A stretch of 64,000 bases of DNA from Ruegeria marina (GCF_900101475.1 NZ_FMZV01000018.1:36206-100205); one strand, 5' to 3'. Positions 9,050 to 18,399 are shown, counted from the stretch's first letter. Made by a program: numbers and translations. Notes: a model not told the origin generated them from the sequence alone.

Positions 9050-9538
9050 ATGACACGTCTCATCCATGTAGCCGCGCTAACAATATGTTGTGCTGCCCCG
9101 CTCCACGCGCAGTCGCTGATCCTGGGCGCAGGCTATGCCGATTTCCAATACGAACGCTCCGAGGATCAGACTGTCCTGTTCCTGGAATACCAGCACAGGC
9201 CGTTATGGGAGCGGGGCCGCTTCAGCGCGCGACTTGCCGGCGCGGTCACGCTGCACGGCAATGGCGATTTCCACCTGGGCGCCGGTGTTGCCGCCGAATA
9301 TGCCTTTGACCGCAACTGGTTCATAGAGGCCAGCGTTCTGCCCGGTTTCTACTTCGAAGGCGAGGACGGCAACACGCTGGGCAGTCATTTCGAGGTGCGC
9401 AGCCTGCTCGGTGTCGGCTACCGGTTCATGAACGGCAATGCTCTGTCGCTGGCCGCCACGCACAAGTCGAACGCTTCGGTGTCCGAGTTCAACCCGGGGG
9501 TCAACTCGGTCCTGCTGCGGTTTCACCGATCTTTCTGA
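9050..9538 (+). CDS. PagL-like lipid A deacylase / acyloxyacyl hydrolase
   Basis: A 162-residue protein with a Sec signal peptide (residues 1-20, ending LHA). The rest alternates as in a small outer-membrane beta-barrel and ends in Phe. The catalytic His-x-Ser-Asn motif of the PagL family is present (H138, S140, N141 in THKSNAS), followed by NPG at 148-150. PagL removes the 3-O-acyl chain of lipid A at the outer membrane. The acidic triad residue expected near NPGxE appears as Asn152, so catalysis may use another acid (Glu146 is near). GACGGAGGG sits before the ATG. It is probably monocistronic. Confidence 0.78.
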   Translation: MTRLIHVAALTICCAAPLHAQSLILGAGYADFQYERSEDQTVLFLEYQHRPLWERGRFSARLAGAVTLHGNGDFHLGAGVAAEYAFDRNWFIEASVLPGFYFEGEDGNTLGSHFEVRSLLGVGYRFMNGNALSLAATHKSNASVSEFNPGVNSVLLRFHRSF

Positions 9539-9616
9539 TCCATCCGGCGGGTGTGGGATTGATTTTCCGCCGAACATTCTGCACATCGGGCGGACAGCAG
9601 ACAGCAAGGACGCCCG

Positions 9617-10408
9617 ATGACCCGTATCGACGCAAAATTCGCCGAGTTGAAAGCCCAGGGCAAGAAAGCCTTTGTCGCTTATGTGATGGCGGGCGATCCC
9701 GACTATGAAACCTCGTTGGAGGTGGTCAAGGGACTGCCCGGCGCAGGCGTGGATATCATCGAGCTCGGCCTGCCCTTTACCGATCCGATGGCGGACGGAC
9801 CGACGATCCAGCTGGCAGGCCAGCGCGCGCTGGATGGCGGCATGACCCTCCAGCGGACGCTGGACCTGGCGACCGAGTTCCGCAAGACCGACGACACCAC
9901 CCCGATCGTGCTGATGGGCTATTACAACCCGATCTACAACCGGGGCGTGGATCGTTTCCTGGCCGATGCCAAGGCCGCCGGCATAGACGGGCTTATCGTG
10001 GTGGACCTGCCGCCCGAGGAAGATGCCGAACTGTGCCTGCCCGCGCAGGCCGCAGGGCTGAACTTCATCCGTTTGGCCACCCCCACCACCGACGACAAGC
10101 GGTTGCCGCGCGTTCTCCAGAACACCTCGGGCTTTGTCTATTACGTCTCGATCACCGGGATCACCGGTGCGGCCGAGGCGCAGGCGACCGATGTCGGGCC
10201 GGAAGTGGCCCGGATCAAGGCGGCGACCGATCTGCCGGTCATCGTGGGCTTCGGCATCAACTCGCCCGAGAAGTCGCGCGCCATCGCCAGTGTCGCCGAT
10301 GGCGCGGTGGTCGGATCGGCCATCGTCAGCCAAATCGGCGCGGGCAAGCCGCCGGCCGAGGTTCTGGCCTTTGTCAAATCGCTGGCAGACGGCGCGCACA
10401 GCGCCTGA
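9617..10408 (+). CDS. trpA: Tryptophan synthase alpha subunit
   Basis: A 263-residue TIM-barrel enzyme that splits indole-3-glycerol phosphate into indole and glyceraldehyde 3-phosphate; indole is channelled to TrpB. Hallmarks are [16 protein letters not shown] with the catalytic Glu and Asp, [17 protein letters not shown], and the phosphate-binding end [14 protein letters not shown] and GAVVGSAIV. The gene is set apart from trpB (15435-16685) and trpF (17392-18039) by seven unrelated genes, so the trp pathway is split here. It converges on a MaoC gene with three bases between the stops. Confidence 0.97.
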   Translation: MTRIDAKFAELKAQGKKAFVAYVMAGDPDYETSLEVVKGLPGAGVDIIELGLPFTDPMADGPTIQLAGQRALDGGMTLQRTLDLATEFRKTDDTTPIVLMGYYNPIYNRGVDRFLADAKAAGIDGLIVVDLPPEEDAELCLPAQAAGLNFIRLATPTTDDKRLPRVLQNTSGFVYYVSITGITGAAEAQATDVGPEVARIKAATDLPVIVGFGINSPEKSRAIASVADGAVVGSAIVSQIGAGKPPAEVLAFVKSLADGAHSA

Positions 10409-10411
10409 CCG

Positions 10412-10855
10412 TCAGGGCCGGCGTCTGAGAATGTTGATGCCCGCGTATTCGGCCACTTTCTGGTCATCCTGATTGTAGATCTCGCTCAGCACCGTGATCC
10501 GGCCCCTGTCAGGTCGCGACCGGGACGCGGTGCTGTCGATGACGGTTGCCACCACCCGCAGGCGGTCTCCGGGGCGCACCGGCACCAGCCATTTCACATC
10601 GGTCATGCCCGGAGAGCCCATGGACGCCTCGGCCCAGAGGCCGGACGCATACCAGCGCTCGAACGCTGTGATGAGCGTATGCCAGCCGCTGGCAATGATT
10701 CCACCGAACGGGCCATCCTTGGCGGCTTCGGGATCAATATGGAACGGCTGCGGGTCCCACTTGCGCGCGAAATCCATGATATCTTCGCCGGTCATCTCCC
10801 AAGCTTCGGATTCATATCGGAAACCGACGGGAAAATCCTCCCAATACTTCGTCAT
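10412..10855 (-). CDS. MaoC family (hot-dog) dehydratase
   Basis: A 147-residue single hot-dog-domain protein of the R-specific enoyl-CoA hydratase / MaoC type. The active-site region reads FARKWDPQPFHIDPEAA followed by GGIIASGWHT, giving the Asp-x(4)-His pattern of hydratase 2. It ends three bases from the trpA stop on the opposite strand and its start faces the alpha-hydroxy-acid oxidase gene. Such stand-alone MaoC proteins act on acyl-CoA substrates that cannot be told from sequence alone. Confidence 0.88.
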   Translation of the reverse strand: MTKYWEDFPVGFRYESEAWEMTGEDIMDFARKWDPQPFHIDPEAAKDGPFGGIIASGWHTLITAFERWYASGLWAEASMGSPGMTDVKWLVPVRPGDRLRVVATVIDSTASRSRPDRGRITVLSEIYNQDDQKVAEYAGINILRRRP

Positions 10856-10925
10856 GCCACTTGCCCAATCTTTGCACTCGGGGGCACAGTGTCGCGGTCA
10901 GAGCGGATTGCCAAGCTCTGAAATG

Positions 10926-10948
10926 ATTGGTAAGAAAAATTAACCAAT
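10926..10948. promoter_or_regulatory. Inverted repeat, possible operator of the FMN oxidase
   Basis: ATTGGT and ACCAAT arms are separated by 11 AT-rich bases, 16 bases upstream of the oxidase ATG and between two divergent genes. Position and symmetry suit a GntR-type repressor site such as those controlling lactate oxidation. No regulator gene is adjacent, so this is a guess from symmetry. Confidence 0.4.
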
Positions 10949-10963
10949 TTCGAGGGACTGGAC

Positions 10964-12127
10964 ATGGCCGTCATCACCAATATCGAAGACCTGAAGCGGA
11001 TCTATGAGCGCCGCGTGCCGCGCATGTTCTACGATTATGCCGAAAGCGGCAGCTGGACCGAGCAGACCTTTCGCGACAACAGTTCCGATTTCGACCTGGT
11101 CCGCCTGCGCCAGCGGGTCGCGGTGGACATGTCGGGCCGGTCGACGGCAAGCCAGATGATCGGACAGGATGTGGCGATGCCGGTTGCGCTGGCACCTGTG
11201 GGGCTGACCGGCATGCAGCATGCCGATGGCGAGATCAAGGCAGCCCAGGCAGCCAACGATTTCGGCGTGCCCTTCACGCTCTCGACCATGTCGATCAACT
11301 CGATCGAGGACGTGGCCGAGGCGACGGGCCGGCCGTTCTGGTTCCAGCTCTACACGATGAAGGACACCGACTACATCAGCCGCCTGATCGAACGGGCCAA
11401 GGCGGCGAAATGCTCGGCGCTGGTGATCACGCTCGACCTGCAAATTCTGGGCCAACGGCACAAGGACCTCAAGAACGGCCTCTCGGCCCCGCCGAAACTG
11501 ACCCCCAGAACCATTGCGAACCTGATGACGAAATGGGCCTGGGGGATCGAGATGCTGGGCGCCAAGCGCCGCCATTTCGGAAATATCGTGGGCCATGTAC
11601 ATGGGATTTCCGACACCTCCAGCCTGGGCGCCTGGACGGCGGAGCAGTTCGACCCGTCGCTCGACTGGGGCAAGGTCGAAAAACTGATGGAGCAATGGGG
11701 CGGCAAGGTGATCCTGAAAGGCATCCTTGATGCCGAGGACGCGAAGATGGCCGCCAAGCTGGGCGCCGATGCCATCGTGGTGTCGAACCACGGCGGACGG
11801 CAGCTTGACGGTGCGCTCAGTTCCATCCGCGTCCTGCCCGAGATCATGGATGCCGTCGGCAGCGATATCGAGGTACACCTGGACAGCGGCATCCGCTCGG
11901 GCCAGGACGTGCTCAAGGCGCTGGCGCTGGGCGCCAAGGGCACGATGATCGGCCGCGCCTTTGTCTATGGCCTGGGGGCCATGGGACAGGCCGGGGTGAC
12001 CAAGGCGCTGGAGGTGATCCACCGCGAACTGGACATCACCATGGCGTTGTGCGGGGAAAAGAATGTGGCCAACCTCGGCCGCCACAACCTGCTGGTACCC
12101 GAAGATTTCGGCGGACGCTGGGCCTGA
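10964..12127 (+). CDS. FMN-dependent alpha-hydroxy-acid oxidase / L-lactate dehydrogenase (LldD-like)
   Basis: A 387-residue member of the glycolate oxidase / lactate dehydrogenase family. The FMN barrel is marked by [16 protein letters not shown] near the N-terminus, [20 protein letters not shown], the catalytic Lys in [13 protein letters not shown] and the catalytic His-Arg in [11 protein letters not shown]. The end has the FMN phosphate site ([12 protein letters not shown]). It oxidises a 2-hydroxy acid to the 2-oxo acid and passes electrons to quinone or oxygen; lactate is the likeliest substrate but glycolate or mandelate cannot be excluded. The start follows GAGGGACTGG. A hairpin lies downstream at 12160-12187. 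Confidence 0.92.
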   Translation: MAVITNIEDLKRIYERRVPRMFYDYAESGSWTEQTFRDNSSDFDLVRLRQRVAVDMSGRSTASQMIGQDVAMPVALAPVGLTGMQHADGEIKAAQAANDFGVPFTLSTMSINSIEDVAEATGRPFWFQLYTMKDTDYISRLIERAKAAKCSALVITLDLQILGQRHKDLKNGLSAPPKLTPRTIANLMTKWAWGIEMLGAKRRHFGNIVGHVHGISDTSSLGAWTAEQFDPSLDWGKVEKLMEQWGGKVILKGILDAEDAKMAAKLGADAIVVSNHGGRQLDGALSSIRVLPEIMDAVGSDIEVHLDSGIRSGQDVLKALALGAKGTMIGRAFVYGLGAMGQAGVTKALEVIHRELDITMALCGEKNVANLGRHNLLVPEDFGGRWA

Positions 12128-12159
12128 TCGCAGATCAAGCCGGTATATATTCGCGAAGC

Positions 12160-12190
12160 GGGCCGCAATCCGGATGCGTTGCGGCCCATT
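12160..12190 (+). terminator. Hairpin downstream of the FMN oxidase
   Basis: GGGCCGCAA and TTGCGGCCC form a perfect 9-bp stem with a 10-base loop, starting 33 bases after the oxidase stop. The tail (ATTTGATGG) is poor in T, so termination is plausible but not certain. Confidence 0.5.
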
Positions 12191-12246
12191 TGATGGTCGA
12201 ATCCCCTTTCCTTTCCACGGGATCCGCTGTAAGAGCGCGGCTTCAT

Positions 12247-12275
12247 GCGGGGCTACAGCCTTGGAGGAGCCCCGC
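12247..12275 (+). promoter_or_regulatory. Hairpin in the rplY leader
   Basis: GCGGGGCT and AGCCCCGC pair perfectly around a 13-base loop that itself contains a Shine-Dalgarno-like GGAGG. It ends 21 bases before the rplY ATG, whose own ribosome site is TTTGGAGAT. It could be a leader structure that modulates L25 translation, or simply stabilise the message. Confidence 0.35.
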
Positions 12276-12296
12276 CCTAACTTTGGAGATACTATC

Positions 12297-12917
12297 ATGG
12301 CTGGTGAGATTCCTGATCTCGTAGCTCTGGAACGGACGGGGACGGGCAAGGGCGCCGCCCGTCAGGCACGCCGCGACGGCATGGTTCCGGGCATTGTTTA
12401 CGGTGGCGACAAAGAGCCGCTTCCGATCAACATTCAGTTCAACAAGCTGCTGAAGATGCTCAAGGCGGGCCGCTTCAAGTCGACGCTCTTCAACCTCAAG
12501 GTCGACGGCCACGAAGACGTGCGCGTGATCTGCCGCAACGTCCAGCGCGATGTGGTCAAGGACCTGCCGACGCACCTGGACCTGATGCGCCTGCGCCGCA
12601 CCACCCGCATCAACCTGTTCATCCACGTCGACTTCATCAACCACGGCGCCGCCCCCGGCATCAAGAAGGGCGGCGTGCTGACGGTGGTTCGCCCCGAAGT
12701 CGAACTGGAAGTCACCGCCGGTGATATTCCGGAAAAGATCACCGTGGACCTGACCGGCCTGAACATCGGCGACATCGTTCACATCCAGGATGTCGTGCTG
12801 CCCGAGGGCGTAAAGCCGACCATCGACCGCAACTTCGTGATCGCGAACATCTCGGCCCCGTCGGGTCTGGCTGCTTCGGCGGATGAAGAAGACGAAGAAG
12901 GCAACGGCGAAGAGTAA
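12297..12917 (+). CDS. rplY: 50S ribosomal protein L25 / general stress protein Ctc
   Basis: A 206-residue long-form L25 (TL5/CTC) that binds 5S rRNA. The ATG at 12297 is chosen because TTTGGAGAT lies just ahead and because the protein starts with the usual [19 protein letters not shown]. The N-terminal RNA-binding domain ([10 protein letters not shown]) is followed by the beta-rich CTC domain ([17 protein letters not shown]). The C-terminus is an acidic tail of Asp and Glu, common in the family. The gene directly precedes pth, a conserved bacterial pairing, but a strong intrinsic terminator lies between them. Confidence 0.96.
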   Translation: MAGEIPDLVALERTGTGKGAARQARRDGMVPGIVYGGDKEPLPINIQFNKLLKMLKAGRFKSTLFNLKVDGHEDVRVICRNVQRDVVKDLPTHLDLMRLRRTTRINLFIHVDFINHGAAPGIKKGGVLTVVRPEVELEVTAGDIPEKITVDLTGLNIGDIVHIQDVVLPEGVKPTIDRNFVIANISAPSGLAASADEEDEEGNGEE

Positions 12918-12940
12918 TCTTCAGCCAGGCACTCTACACC

Positions 12941-12966
12941 AAACGGGGCCCCACGGGCCCCGTTTT
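12941..12966 (+). terminator. Intrinsic terminator of rplY
   Basis: AAACGGGGCCC and GGGCCCCGTTT form an 11-bp stem with a three-base loop (CAC), running straight into TTTT, 24 bases after the rplY stop. Confidence 0.85.
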
Positions 12967-13053
12967 CGTTTCGTCCGCCTGAAACGAGCCGGAAATGGAC
13001 TTTGTCTGCAAATCGGGCCATACGGGCGCAAACCGCCAGCAACGGGGCACAGA

Positions 13054-13746
13054 ATGAAACTCTTTGTCGGATTGGGCAATCCGGGCGCGAAATACGCCCG
13101 CAACCGGCACAACATCGGCTTCATGGCCGCCGACAGGATCGCCGAGGACCATGGCTTCGGTCCCTGGAAAGCCCGGTTTCAGGGGCAGATGTCCGAAGGG
13201 CGTCTGGGTTCTGAAAAAGTACTTCTCCTGAAGCCCGAAACCTTCATGAACCGTTCGGGCCAGTCGGTTGGCGAGGCGATGCGGTTCTACAAGCTCGAAA
13301 GCACCGACGTTACCGTTCTGCATGACGAACTGGATCTTGCGCCGGGCAAGGTGCGGGTCAAGGCCGGCGGGGGTCACGCCGGGCACAATGGGCTGCGTTC
13401 CATCCACGAACATATCGGCGCAGCCTATGACCGGGTCCGGCTGGGCATCGGCCACCCGGGGCGGAAAGAAGCCGTCGCCGGATACGTGCTGCACGATTTT
13501 GCCAAGGCCGATGAGGAATGGCTCGAAAACGTGTTGCGCGGAGTTTCGGACGGAGCCGCGGCCCTGGCCGCCGGAGACGGTGCGAGATTCATGAATGCCG
13601 TTGCCCTGCGCACCGCGCCTCCCAGATCGTCGAACCGCCCTGAAAAGTCGGCCCCCAACGATCCGGCCACGAAAACACCCGCCGATCCGGCACCGGCGCC
13701 CGACAACCGTAGCCCGTTGCAGAAACTGGTCGACCGGTTCAAGTGA
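13054..13746 (+). CDS. pth: Peptidyl-tRNA hydrolase
   Basis: A 230-residue enzyme that frees tRNA from prematurely released peptidyl-tRNA. The start at 13054 gives the canonical [20 protein letters not shown], including catalytic His in the RHN motif and Asn in GLGNPG. Further signatures are [27 protein letters not shown] and [12 protein letters not shown]. After about residue 190 there is a Pro/Lys/Ala-rich tail that is longer than in E. coli Pth and is common in alphaproteobacteria. It lies downstream of the rplY terminator and so probably has its own promoter in the 87-base gap. Confidence 0.97.
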   Translation: MKLFVGLGNPGAKYARNRHNIGFMAADRIAEDHGFGPWKARFQGQMSEGRLGSEKVLLLKPETFMNRSGQSVGEAMRFYKLESTDVTVLHDELDLAPGKVRVKAGGGHAGHNGLRSIHEHIGAAYDRVRLGIGHPGRKEAVAGYVLHDFAKADEEWLENVLRGVSDGAAALAAGDGARFMNAVALRTAPPRSSNRPEKSAPNDPATKTPADPAPAPDNRSPLQKLVDRFK

Positions 13747-13823
13747 CGGCTGCCGTCACGTAGCAGTTGCCGTATTGCTGCACTGTTGCCACTCTGGCCT
13801 TCAGAGCGCGCGGGAGGACCTAC

Positions 13824-14987
13824 ATGAGATCGATCGGAAAATGGCTTGGGCGCATCCTGTTGGCGATGGTGCTGGCCGCTGCGGTCGTCGGCTTCTGGAA
13901 ACGGGAAGAAATCACCCGGCTTCTGGCCGTAAACTCCCTCTTTTCGGCAGAGAAGATCGTTTTCAACTTCTCGAATATGGATACGGCTTTTCTGACCGCA
14001 CCGCTGCCGCGCGGCACATTGCCGACGTCCGAACTTGCACATGGCCCTGCATTCGACCTGCCGCAAGGCGGCACCGAATGGATCGAGGACAGGGCGCTGA
14101 CCTCGCTGCTGATCCTCAAGGATGGGCAGATCCGCTACGAGGAGTACTTTCTGGGAACCGGTCCGGACGACCGCCGCATATCATGGTCGATCGCCAAGAG
14201 CTATCTCTCCGCGCTGTTCGGCGTCCTGCTCGACGAAGGCGCGATCGCCTCGATCGACGATCCGGTTGTCAAGTATGCACCTCAGCTCAAGGGCAGCGCC
14301 TACGAGCCCGCAACGATCCGCAACGTGCTGAACATGGCGAGCGGCATCACCTTTGACGAGGATTACTTCGACAAGAACTCGGACATCAACCGGATGGGGC
14401 GTGTCATCGCACTGGGCGGGACGCTGGACGATTTTTCCGCCAGTTTTACCGCGCGTTTCGCCGAACCCGGCCAAACCTGGAAATACGTCTCCATCGACAC
14501 CCATGTGATCGGCATGATCGTTCGCGGGGCCACCGGGCGCAGCGTTACCGAGTTGATGGCGGAAAAGATCATCGCGCCGCTGGGACTTGAACGCGGCGGG
14601 TATTACATCACCGATGGCGCAGGCGTTGCCTTTGTACTCGGTGGTCTGAATTTCACCACCCGCGACTATGCCCGTTTCGGTCAGATGATCGTGCAGAACG
14701 GCGCATATGGCGGCAGGCAGGTGGTTCCCGCCGAGTGGATCGCGGCCTCGACCGCTCCAAGCGCGCCGACCGAGCCGGGCAAGACCGGCTACGGTTATCA
14801 GTGGTGGATCCCCGTCGGTGCGCATCCGGGCGAGTTTCTGGCCCGCGGCGTCTATGGCCAGTTCATCTATTTCGACCAGCCCCGCGGCGTGGTGATCGTG
14901 ACCACGGCCGCCGATCGCGGTTTCCGCGATCCGGGCGCCTATGACTCGAATATCGAAATGTTCCGCAAGATCGTGAAAAACCTGTAA
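13824..14987 (+). CDS. Serine hydrolase, class C beta-lactamase / NylB-like fold
   Basis: A 387-residue protein whose start at 13824 is favoured by GCGGGAGGACC. Residues about 7-25 form a membrane anchor or uncleaved signal, placing the enzyme in the periplasm. The nucleophile motif is S122-x-x-K125 (SWSIAKSYLS), and KYVSIDTHVIG supplies the Tyr of the second motif; the C-terminal part (ARGVYGQFIYF) matches 6-aminohexanoate-oligomer hydrolase-like proteins. Family members cleave esters, amides or D-peptides, so a housekeeping cell-wall or detoxifying role is open. DUF2237 follows after nine bases on the same strand. Confidence 0.85.
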   Translation: MRSIGKWLGRILLAMVLAAAVVGFWKREEITRLLAVNSLFSAEKIVFNFSNMDTAFLTAPLPRGTLPTSELAHGPAFDLPQGGTEWIEDRALTSLLILKDGQIRYEEYFLGTGPDDRRISWSIAKSYLSALFGVLLDEGAIASIDDPVVKYAPQLKGSAYEPATIRNVLNMASGITFDEDYFDKNSDINRMGRVIALGGTLDDFSASFTARFAEPGQTWKYVSIDTHVIGMIVRGATGRSVTELMAEKIIAPLGLERGGYYITDGAGVAFVLGGLNFTTRDYARFGQMIVQNGAYGGRQVVPAEWIAASTAPSAPTEPGKTGYGYQWWIPVGAHPGEFLARGVYGQFIYFDQPRGVVIVTTAADRGFRDPGAYDSNIEMFRKIVKNL

Positions 14988-14996
14988 ACTGGCGAC

Positions 14997-15374
14997 ATGA
15001 AACCCGACCCAAGTATCAATGTGCTGGGCGGGGCGCTGGAGCCCTGCTCAACCGAACCCCTGACCGGTTTCTTCCGGGACGGGCACTGCAATACCTGCGC
15101 TCAGGACCAGGGCAGCCACACGGTCTGCGCTGTGATGACAGCCGAATTTCTCGCCTATTCGAAATATGTGGGCAATGATCTGAGTACACCGCGCCCGGAA
15201 TTCCGCTTTTCCGGGTTGAAACCAGGCGACCGCTGGTGCCTGTGCGCGGCACGGTTCTTGCAGGCTGCCGACGAAGGCTGCGCCCCGCTTGTACACCTGA
15301 ACGCGACACATTTGCGTGCGCTCGAGGTGGTGCCTCTGGATGTATTGCAAAATCACGCGACGGCGCGGGATTGA
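14997..15374 (+). CDS. DUF2237 family protein
   Basis: A 125-residue soluble protein with the conserved pattern of DUF2237: NVLGGALEPCS near the start, TGFFRDGHCNT, then HTVCAVMTAEFLAYSK and GDRWCLCAARF. Several conserved Cys residues (in EPCS, HCNTC, TVCA and WCLC) suggest a structural or redox role, but the family has no established function that I know of. It lies nine bases after the serine hydrolase and converges on trpB. Confidence 0.85.
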   Translation: MKPDPSINVLGGALEPCSTEPLTGFFRDGHCNTCAQDQGSHTVCAVMTAEFLAYSKYVGNDLSTPRPEFRFSGLKPGDRWCLCAARFLQAADEGCAPLVHLNATHLRALEVVPLDVLQNHATARD

Positions 15375-15434
15375 CGGCATAGCGGGTTGCGGGACCGGCA
15401 GGCGCAAATGCATGCCGGCCCAGGTCAGACTGGG

Positions 15435-16685
15435 TCAGTCCTCGGCGTCACGCCCTTCGGTGTCGGACATGTCGAAGCCGAGGAACTTGGCCACGGTAAA
15501 GATGTCCTTGTCGCCGCGCCCGCACATGTTCATGCAGATGATGTGATCCTTGGGCAGCGTCGGCGCGATCTTCATCACATGGGCCAGCGCATGGCTTGGT
15601 TCGAGCGCCGGGATGATTCCCTCGGTCGAACAGCACAGCTTGAACGCCTCCAGCGCCTCCTTGTCGGTGATGGACACGTATTTTGCCCGCCCGACCTCGT
15701 GCAGCCAGGAATGCTCGGGCCCGATGCCGGGGTAGTCGAGACCTGCCGAGATCGAATATCCTTCGAGGATCTGGCCGTCTTCATCCTGAAGCAGATAGGT
15801 GCGGTTGCCGTGCAGCACGCCCGGCCGGCCACCGGTCAGCGATGCGCAATGCTCCATCTTCTCGTTGACGCCCTTGCCACCGGCCTCGACGCCGATGATG
15901 TTGACGCTCTTGTCGTCGAGAAACGGGAAGAACAGGCCCATCGCATTCGATCCGCCGCCGATGGCCGCGATGATCGTGTCGGGCAGGCGGCCTTCGGCCT
16001 TCAGCATCTGCTCCTTGGCTTCCTTGCCGATGATCGACTGGAAATCGCGCACCATGGCCGGATAGGGGTGGGGACCGGCAACCGTACCGATGCAGTAGAA
16101 CGTGTCGCGGACATTGGTCACCCAGTCGCGCAGCGCATCGTTCATCGCGTCCTTGAGTGTGCCCCGGCCCGAAGTGACCGGGATCACTTCGGCGCCCAGA
16201 AGGCGCATGCGGAACACGTTCGGCGCCTGGCGGCGCACGTCATGGGCCCCCATGTAGACCACGCATTTCAGGCCGAACTTGGCGCAGACCGTTGCGGTCG
16301 CAACCCCGTGCTGACCTGCGCCGGTCTCGGCGATGATCCGGGTCTTGCCCATGCGGCGGGCCAGAATGATCTGGCCCAGCACGTTGTTGATCTTGTGCGC
16401 GCCGGTGTGGTTCAACTCGTCGCGCTTCATGTATACCTTGGCGCCCCCGAGATGCTCGGTCAGCCGTTCCGCGAAATAGAGTGGCGAGGGACGCCCGACA
16501 TAGTTCGCCCAGAGATCGTCCATTTCCGCCCAGAAGCTCGGGTCGGTCTTGGCCTTTTCATACTCCTCCTCCAGCGACAGGATCAGCGGCATCAGCGTTT
16601 CGCTGACAAAGCGTCCACCGAAGATACCAAAACGGCCCTGCTCGTCAGGACCGGACATAAAGGAATTGAAAAGGTCGTTGGGCAT
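15435..16685 (-). CDS. trpB: Tryptophan synthase beta subunit
   Basis: A 416-residue PLP enzyme that joins indole to L-serine. The PLP lysine is in [10 protein letters not shown], the phosphate loop is [10 protein letters not shown], and the C-terminal region includes EPSHALAH and NMCGRGDKD. The ATG at 16685 has CGGAGAG ahead of it. It is downstream of trpF and the fasciclin gene on the same strand, but an intrinsic terminator (16743-16769) sits 57 bases before its start, so it is likely read from its own promoter or by read-through. Confidence 0.98.
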   Translation of the reverse strand: MPNDLFNSFMSGPDEQGRFGIFGGRFVSETLMPLILSLEEEYEKAKTDPSFWAEMDDLWANYVGRPSPLYFAERLTEHLGGAKVYMKRDELNHTGAHKINNVLGQIILARRMGKTRIIAETGAGQHGVATATVCAKFGLKCVVYMGAHDVRRQAPNVFRMRLLGAEVIPVTSGRGTLKDAMNDALRDWVTNVRDTFYCIGTVAGPHPYPAMVRDFQSIIGKEAKEQMLKAEGRLPDTIIAAIGGGSNAMGLFFPFLDDKSVNIIGVEAGGKGVNEKMEHCASLTGGRPGVLHGNRTYLLQDEDGQILEGYSISAGLDYPGIGPEHSWLHEVGRAKYVSITDKEALEAFKLCCSTEGIIPALEPSHALAHVMKIAPTLPKDHIICMNMCGRGDKDIFTVAKFLGFDMSDTEGRDAED

Positions 16686-16742
16686 TTCACTCTCCGTCCA
16701 CGTGCTGTTCGTACATATTGGGCGGCGGCGGGATTTGCCATG

Positions 16743-16769
16743 AAAAAACGCTCGGGCTACCGAGCGTTT
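16743..16769 (-). terminator. Intrinsic terminator after the fasciclin gene
   Basis: AAACGCTCGG and CCGAGCGTTT form a perfect 10-bp stem with a four-base loop; on the minus strand the stem runs into TTTTTT. It lies between the fasciclin gene and trpB and should end most fasciclin transcripts. Confidence 0.85.
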
Positions 16770-16793
16770 CTTTCGGTTGACGAAGCCGATGCA

Positions 16794-17285
16794 TTATCCC
16801 TGAGGCAACAGCACCTTGTCGATCACGTGGATCACGCCGTTCGATGCTTCGACGTCGGCAGAAACCACCATTGCGTCGTTGACCCGGACCCCGTTGCGCG
16901 CATTCACTTGCAGCCGGTCGCCTTGAAGCGTCAGAACCCTGGCCTTCTTGCCGGCAATGTCAGCAGACATGACCTTGGCCGGAACGACGTGGTATTTCAG
17001 GACGGCTGCCAGCTGGTCCTTGTTTTCAGGCTTGAGCAGTGACTCGACGGTGCCTTCGGGAAGGGCTGCGAAAGCTTCGTCGGTCGGTGCGAAAACAGTG
17101 AATGGGCCATCTCCCTTCAGAGCGCCGACCAATCCGGCGGCCTGTGCGGCAGCGATGAGAGTGTTGAACGACCCGGCGCCGACGGCTGTGTCGACGATAT
17201 CCTTGCCCCCGGCAAATGCTGGAGTGAAAGCCGAACCCGCAAGCATCATGCCGCCAACAGCGCTCAGAAACATACGACGAAACAT
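16794..17285 (-). CDS. Secreted fasciclin-domain protein
   Basis: A 163-residue protein with a signal peptide (residues 1-25, ending AFAGG) and one FAS1 domain. FAS1 signatures are [34 protein letters not shown] and, at the end, [16 protein letters not shown]1 proteins mediate adhesion or bind small hydrophobic ligands at the cell surface. AGGAGG precedes the start. It is inserted between trpF and trpB, which are neighbours in many relatives, and has its own terminator, so it is probably an independent unit. Confidence 0.92.
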   Translation of the reverse strand: MFRRMFLSAVGGMMLAGSAFTPAFAGGKDIVDTAVGAGSFNTLIAAAQAAGLVGALKGDGPFTVFAPTDEAFAALPEGTVESLLKPENKDQLAAVLKYHVVPAKVMSADIAGKKARVLTLQGDRLQVNARNGVRVNDAMVVSADVEASNGVIHVIDKVLLPQG

Positions 17286-17391
17286 TCCATGACCTCCTGT
17301 GTTTGGAATGTTTCGGTTACGGCTCGATCTCCGGTGCGGACCAAAGAAACCCCAAACATTGCAGGTATTGCACGAAGTCGTGAGCAGGACC

Positions 17392-18039
17392 CTAGCCCTT
17401 GGTCGCCTTCAGAAAAGCACGGATCAACGCGGCATCCTTTTGTCCCGGCGCCGTCTCGACACCGGAAGAGACATCGACCTGCCGCGCCCCGGTCAAGCGG
17501 ATCGCTTCGGCCACATTCTCCTTCGTCAATCCGCCCGCCAGCATCCACGGCTTGCGCCAATACTTCCGCCCTGCCAGCAACCGCCAGTCGAAGGCCAGCC
17601 CGTTACCCCCGGGCAACTCCGCCCCTCGCGGCGGCTTGGCATCGATGAGCAACTGGTCTGCTGCATCGGAATAGAGGTCGATCTGGGTCAGATCAGACGC
17701 CTCGGCCACGCCGATGGCCTTCATCACCGGCAAGCCGAAACGCGCCTTGACTTCGGCCACACGTTCAGGGGTTTCCTTGCCATGCAGTTGCAGCATGTCC
17801 AGCGGCACCGCGCCGACGATAGCGTCCAGTTCCGCGTCCGTGGCGTTCACCGTCAAGGCCACCTTGGCGATGCCGTCCGGAACATCACCGGCAAGCTCGG
17901 CCGCGCGATCCAGCCCCAGATGCCGCGGTGATTTCGGGAAGAACACGAAGCCCACATAGCGCGCGCCCGCCTCTGCGGCCACGCGCACATGATCGGAGTC
18001 GGACAACCCACAGATCTTGACGGCAACGTGCGACGGCAT
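17392..18039 (-). CDS. trpF: Phosphoribosylanthranilate isomerase
   Basis: A 215-residue TIM-barrel enzyme for the third step of tryptophan synthesis (Amadori rearrangement of PRA). The general base Cys is in [10 protein letters not shown], the general acid Asp is in [16 protein letters not shown], and phosphate-binding loops appear at AGGLTKENV and DVSSGVE. It is seven bases downstream of the lapA-like gene, consistent with the transcription unit ihfB-lapA-trpF seen in related genomes. Confidence 0.97.
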   Translation of the reverse strand: MPSHVAVKICGLSDSDHVRVAAEAGARYVGFVFFPKSPRHLGLDRAAELAGDVPDGIAKVALTVNATDAELDAIVGAVPLDMLQLHGKETPERVAEVKARFGLPVMKAIGVAEASDLTQIDLYSDAADQLLIDAKPPRGAELPGGNGLAFDWRLLAGRKYWRKPWMLAGGLTKENVAEAIRLTGARQVDVSSGVETAPGQKDAALIRAFLKATKG

Positions 18040-18045
18040 CCCGGT

Positions 18046-18399
18046 TCAGGCTACATCATCGAGAAGGGCCAGAACGTCGTCCTTGCCATCGTTCTGCTTT
18101 TGCTTGAGCGATTTCACCTCACGCTCCAGCTTGCGCACCTCTCGGCGCTTCACATCCGCGGTACGGCGGTGTTTGTGCTCGCGCAGCCATTCCCATACGA
18201 AGCCGATCACTACGCCGGCCGCGATCCCGCCCAGTACCACCAGGAACAGGGGCATCGTCAGCGAGAAGTTGAACCCCAGAAGATGGGCCAAGTCATCTGG
18301 CAGCATTTTCAACGTCACCAACTGGCGATTTGCCAGCGAAACCGACACCAGGACGATTCCGAGCGATCCGAGAAAGGCGTAGCGAATATAGCGCGTCAT
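18046..18399 (-). CDS. LapA / DUF1049 family membrane protein
   Basis: A 117-residue protein with two N-terminal membrane segments (about residues 7-25 and 42-66, the second FSLTMPLFLVVLGGIAAGVV) and a basic coiled-coil tail (REVRKLEREVKSLKQKQ). This is the LapA (lipopolysaccharide assembly protein A) pattern. In E. coli LapA works with LapB in controlling LpxC turnover; whether that holds here is unknown. It lies between ihfB (five bases) and trpF (seven bases). Confidence 0.85.
   Translation of the reverse strand: MTRYIRYAFLGSLGIVLVSVSLANRQLVTLKMLPDDLAHLLGFNFSLTMPLFLVVLGGIAAGVVIGFVWEWLREHKHRRTADVKRREVRKLEREVKSLKQKQNDGKDDVLALLDDVA

Noticed and set aside
15388..15425. CCGGCA and TGCCGG inverted repeat between the DUF2237 gene and trpB
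   Set aside because: Only a 6-bp stem with a long loop and no T tract; not enough for a terminator call.
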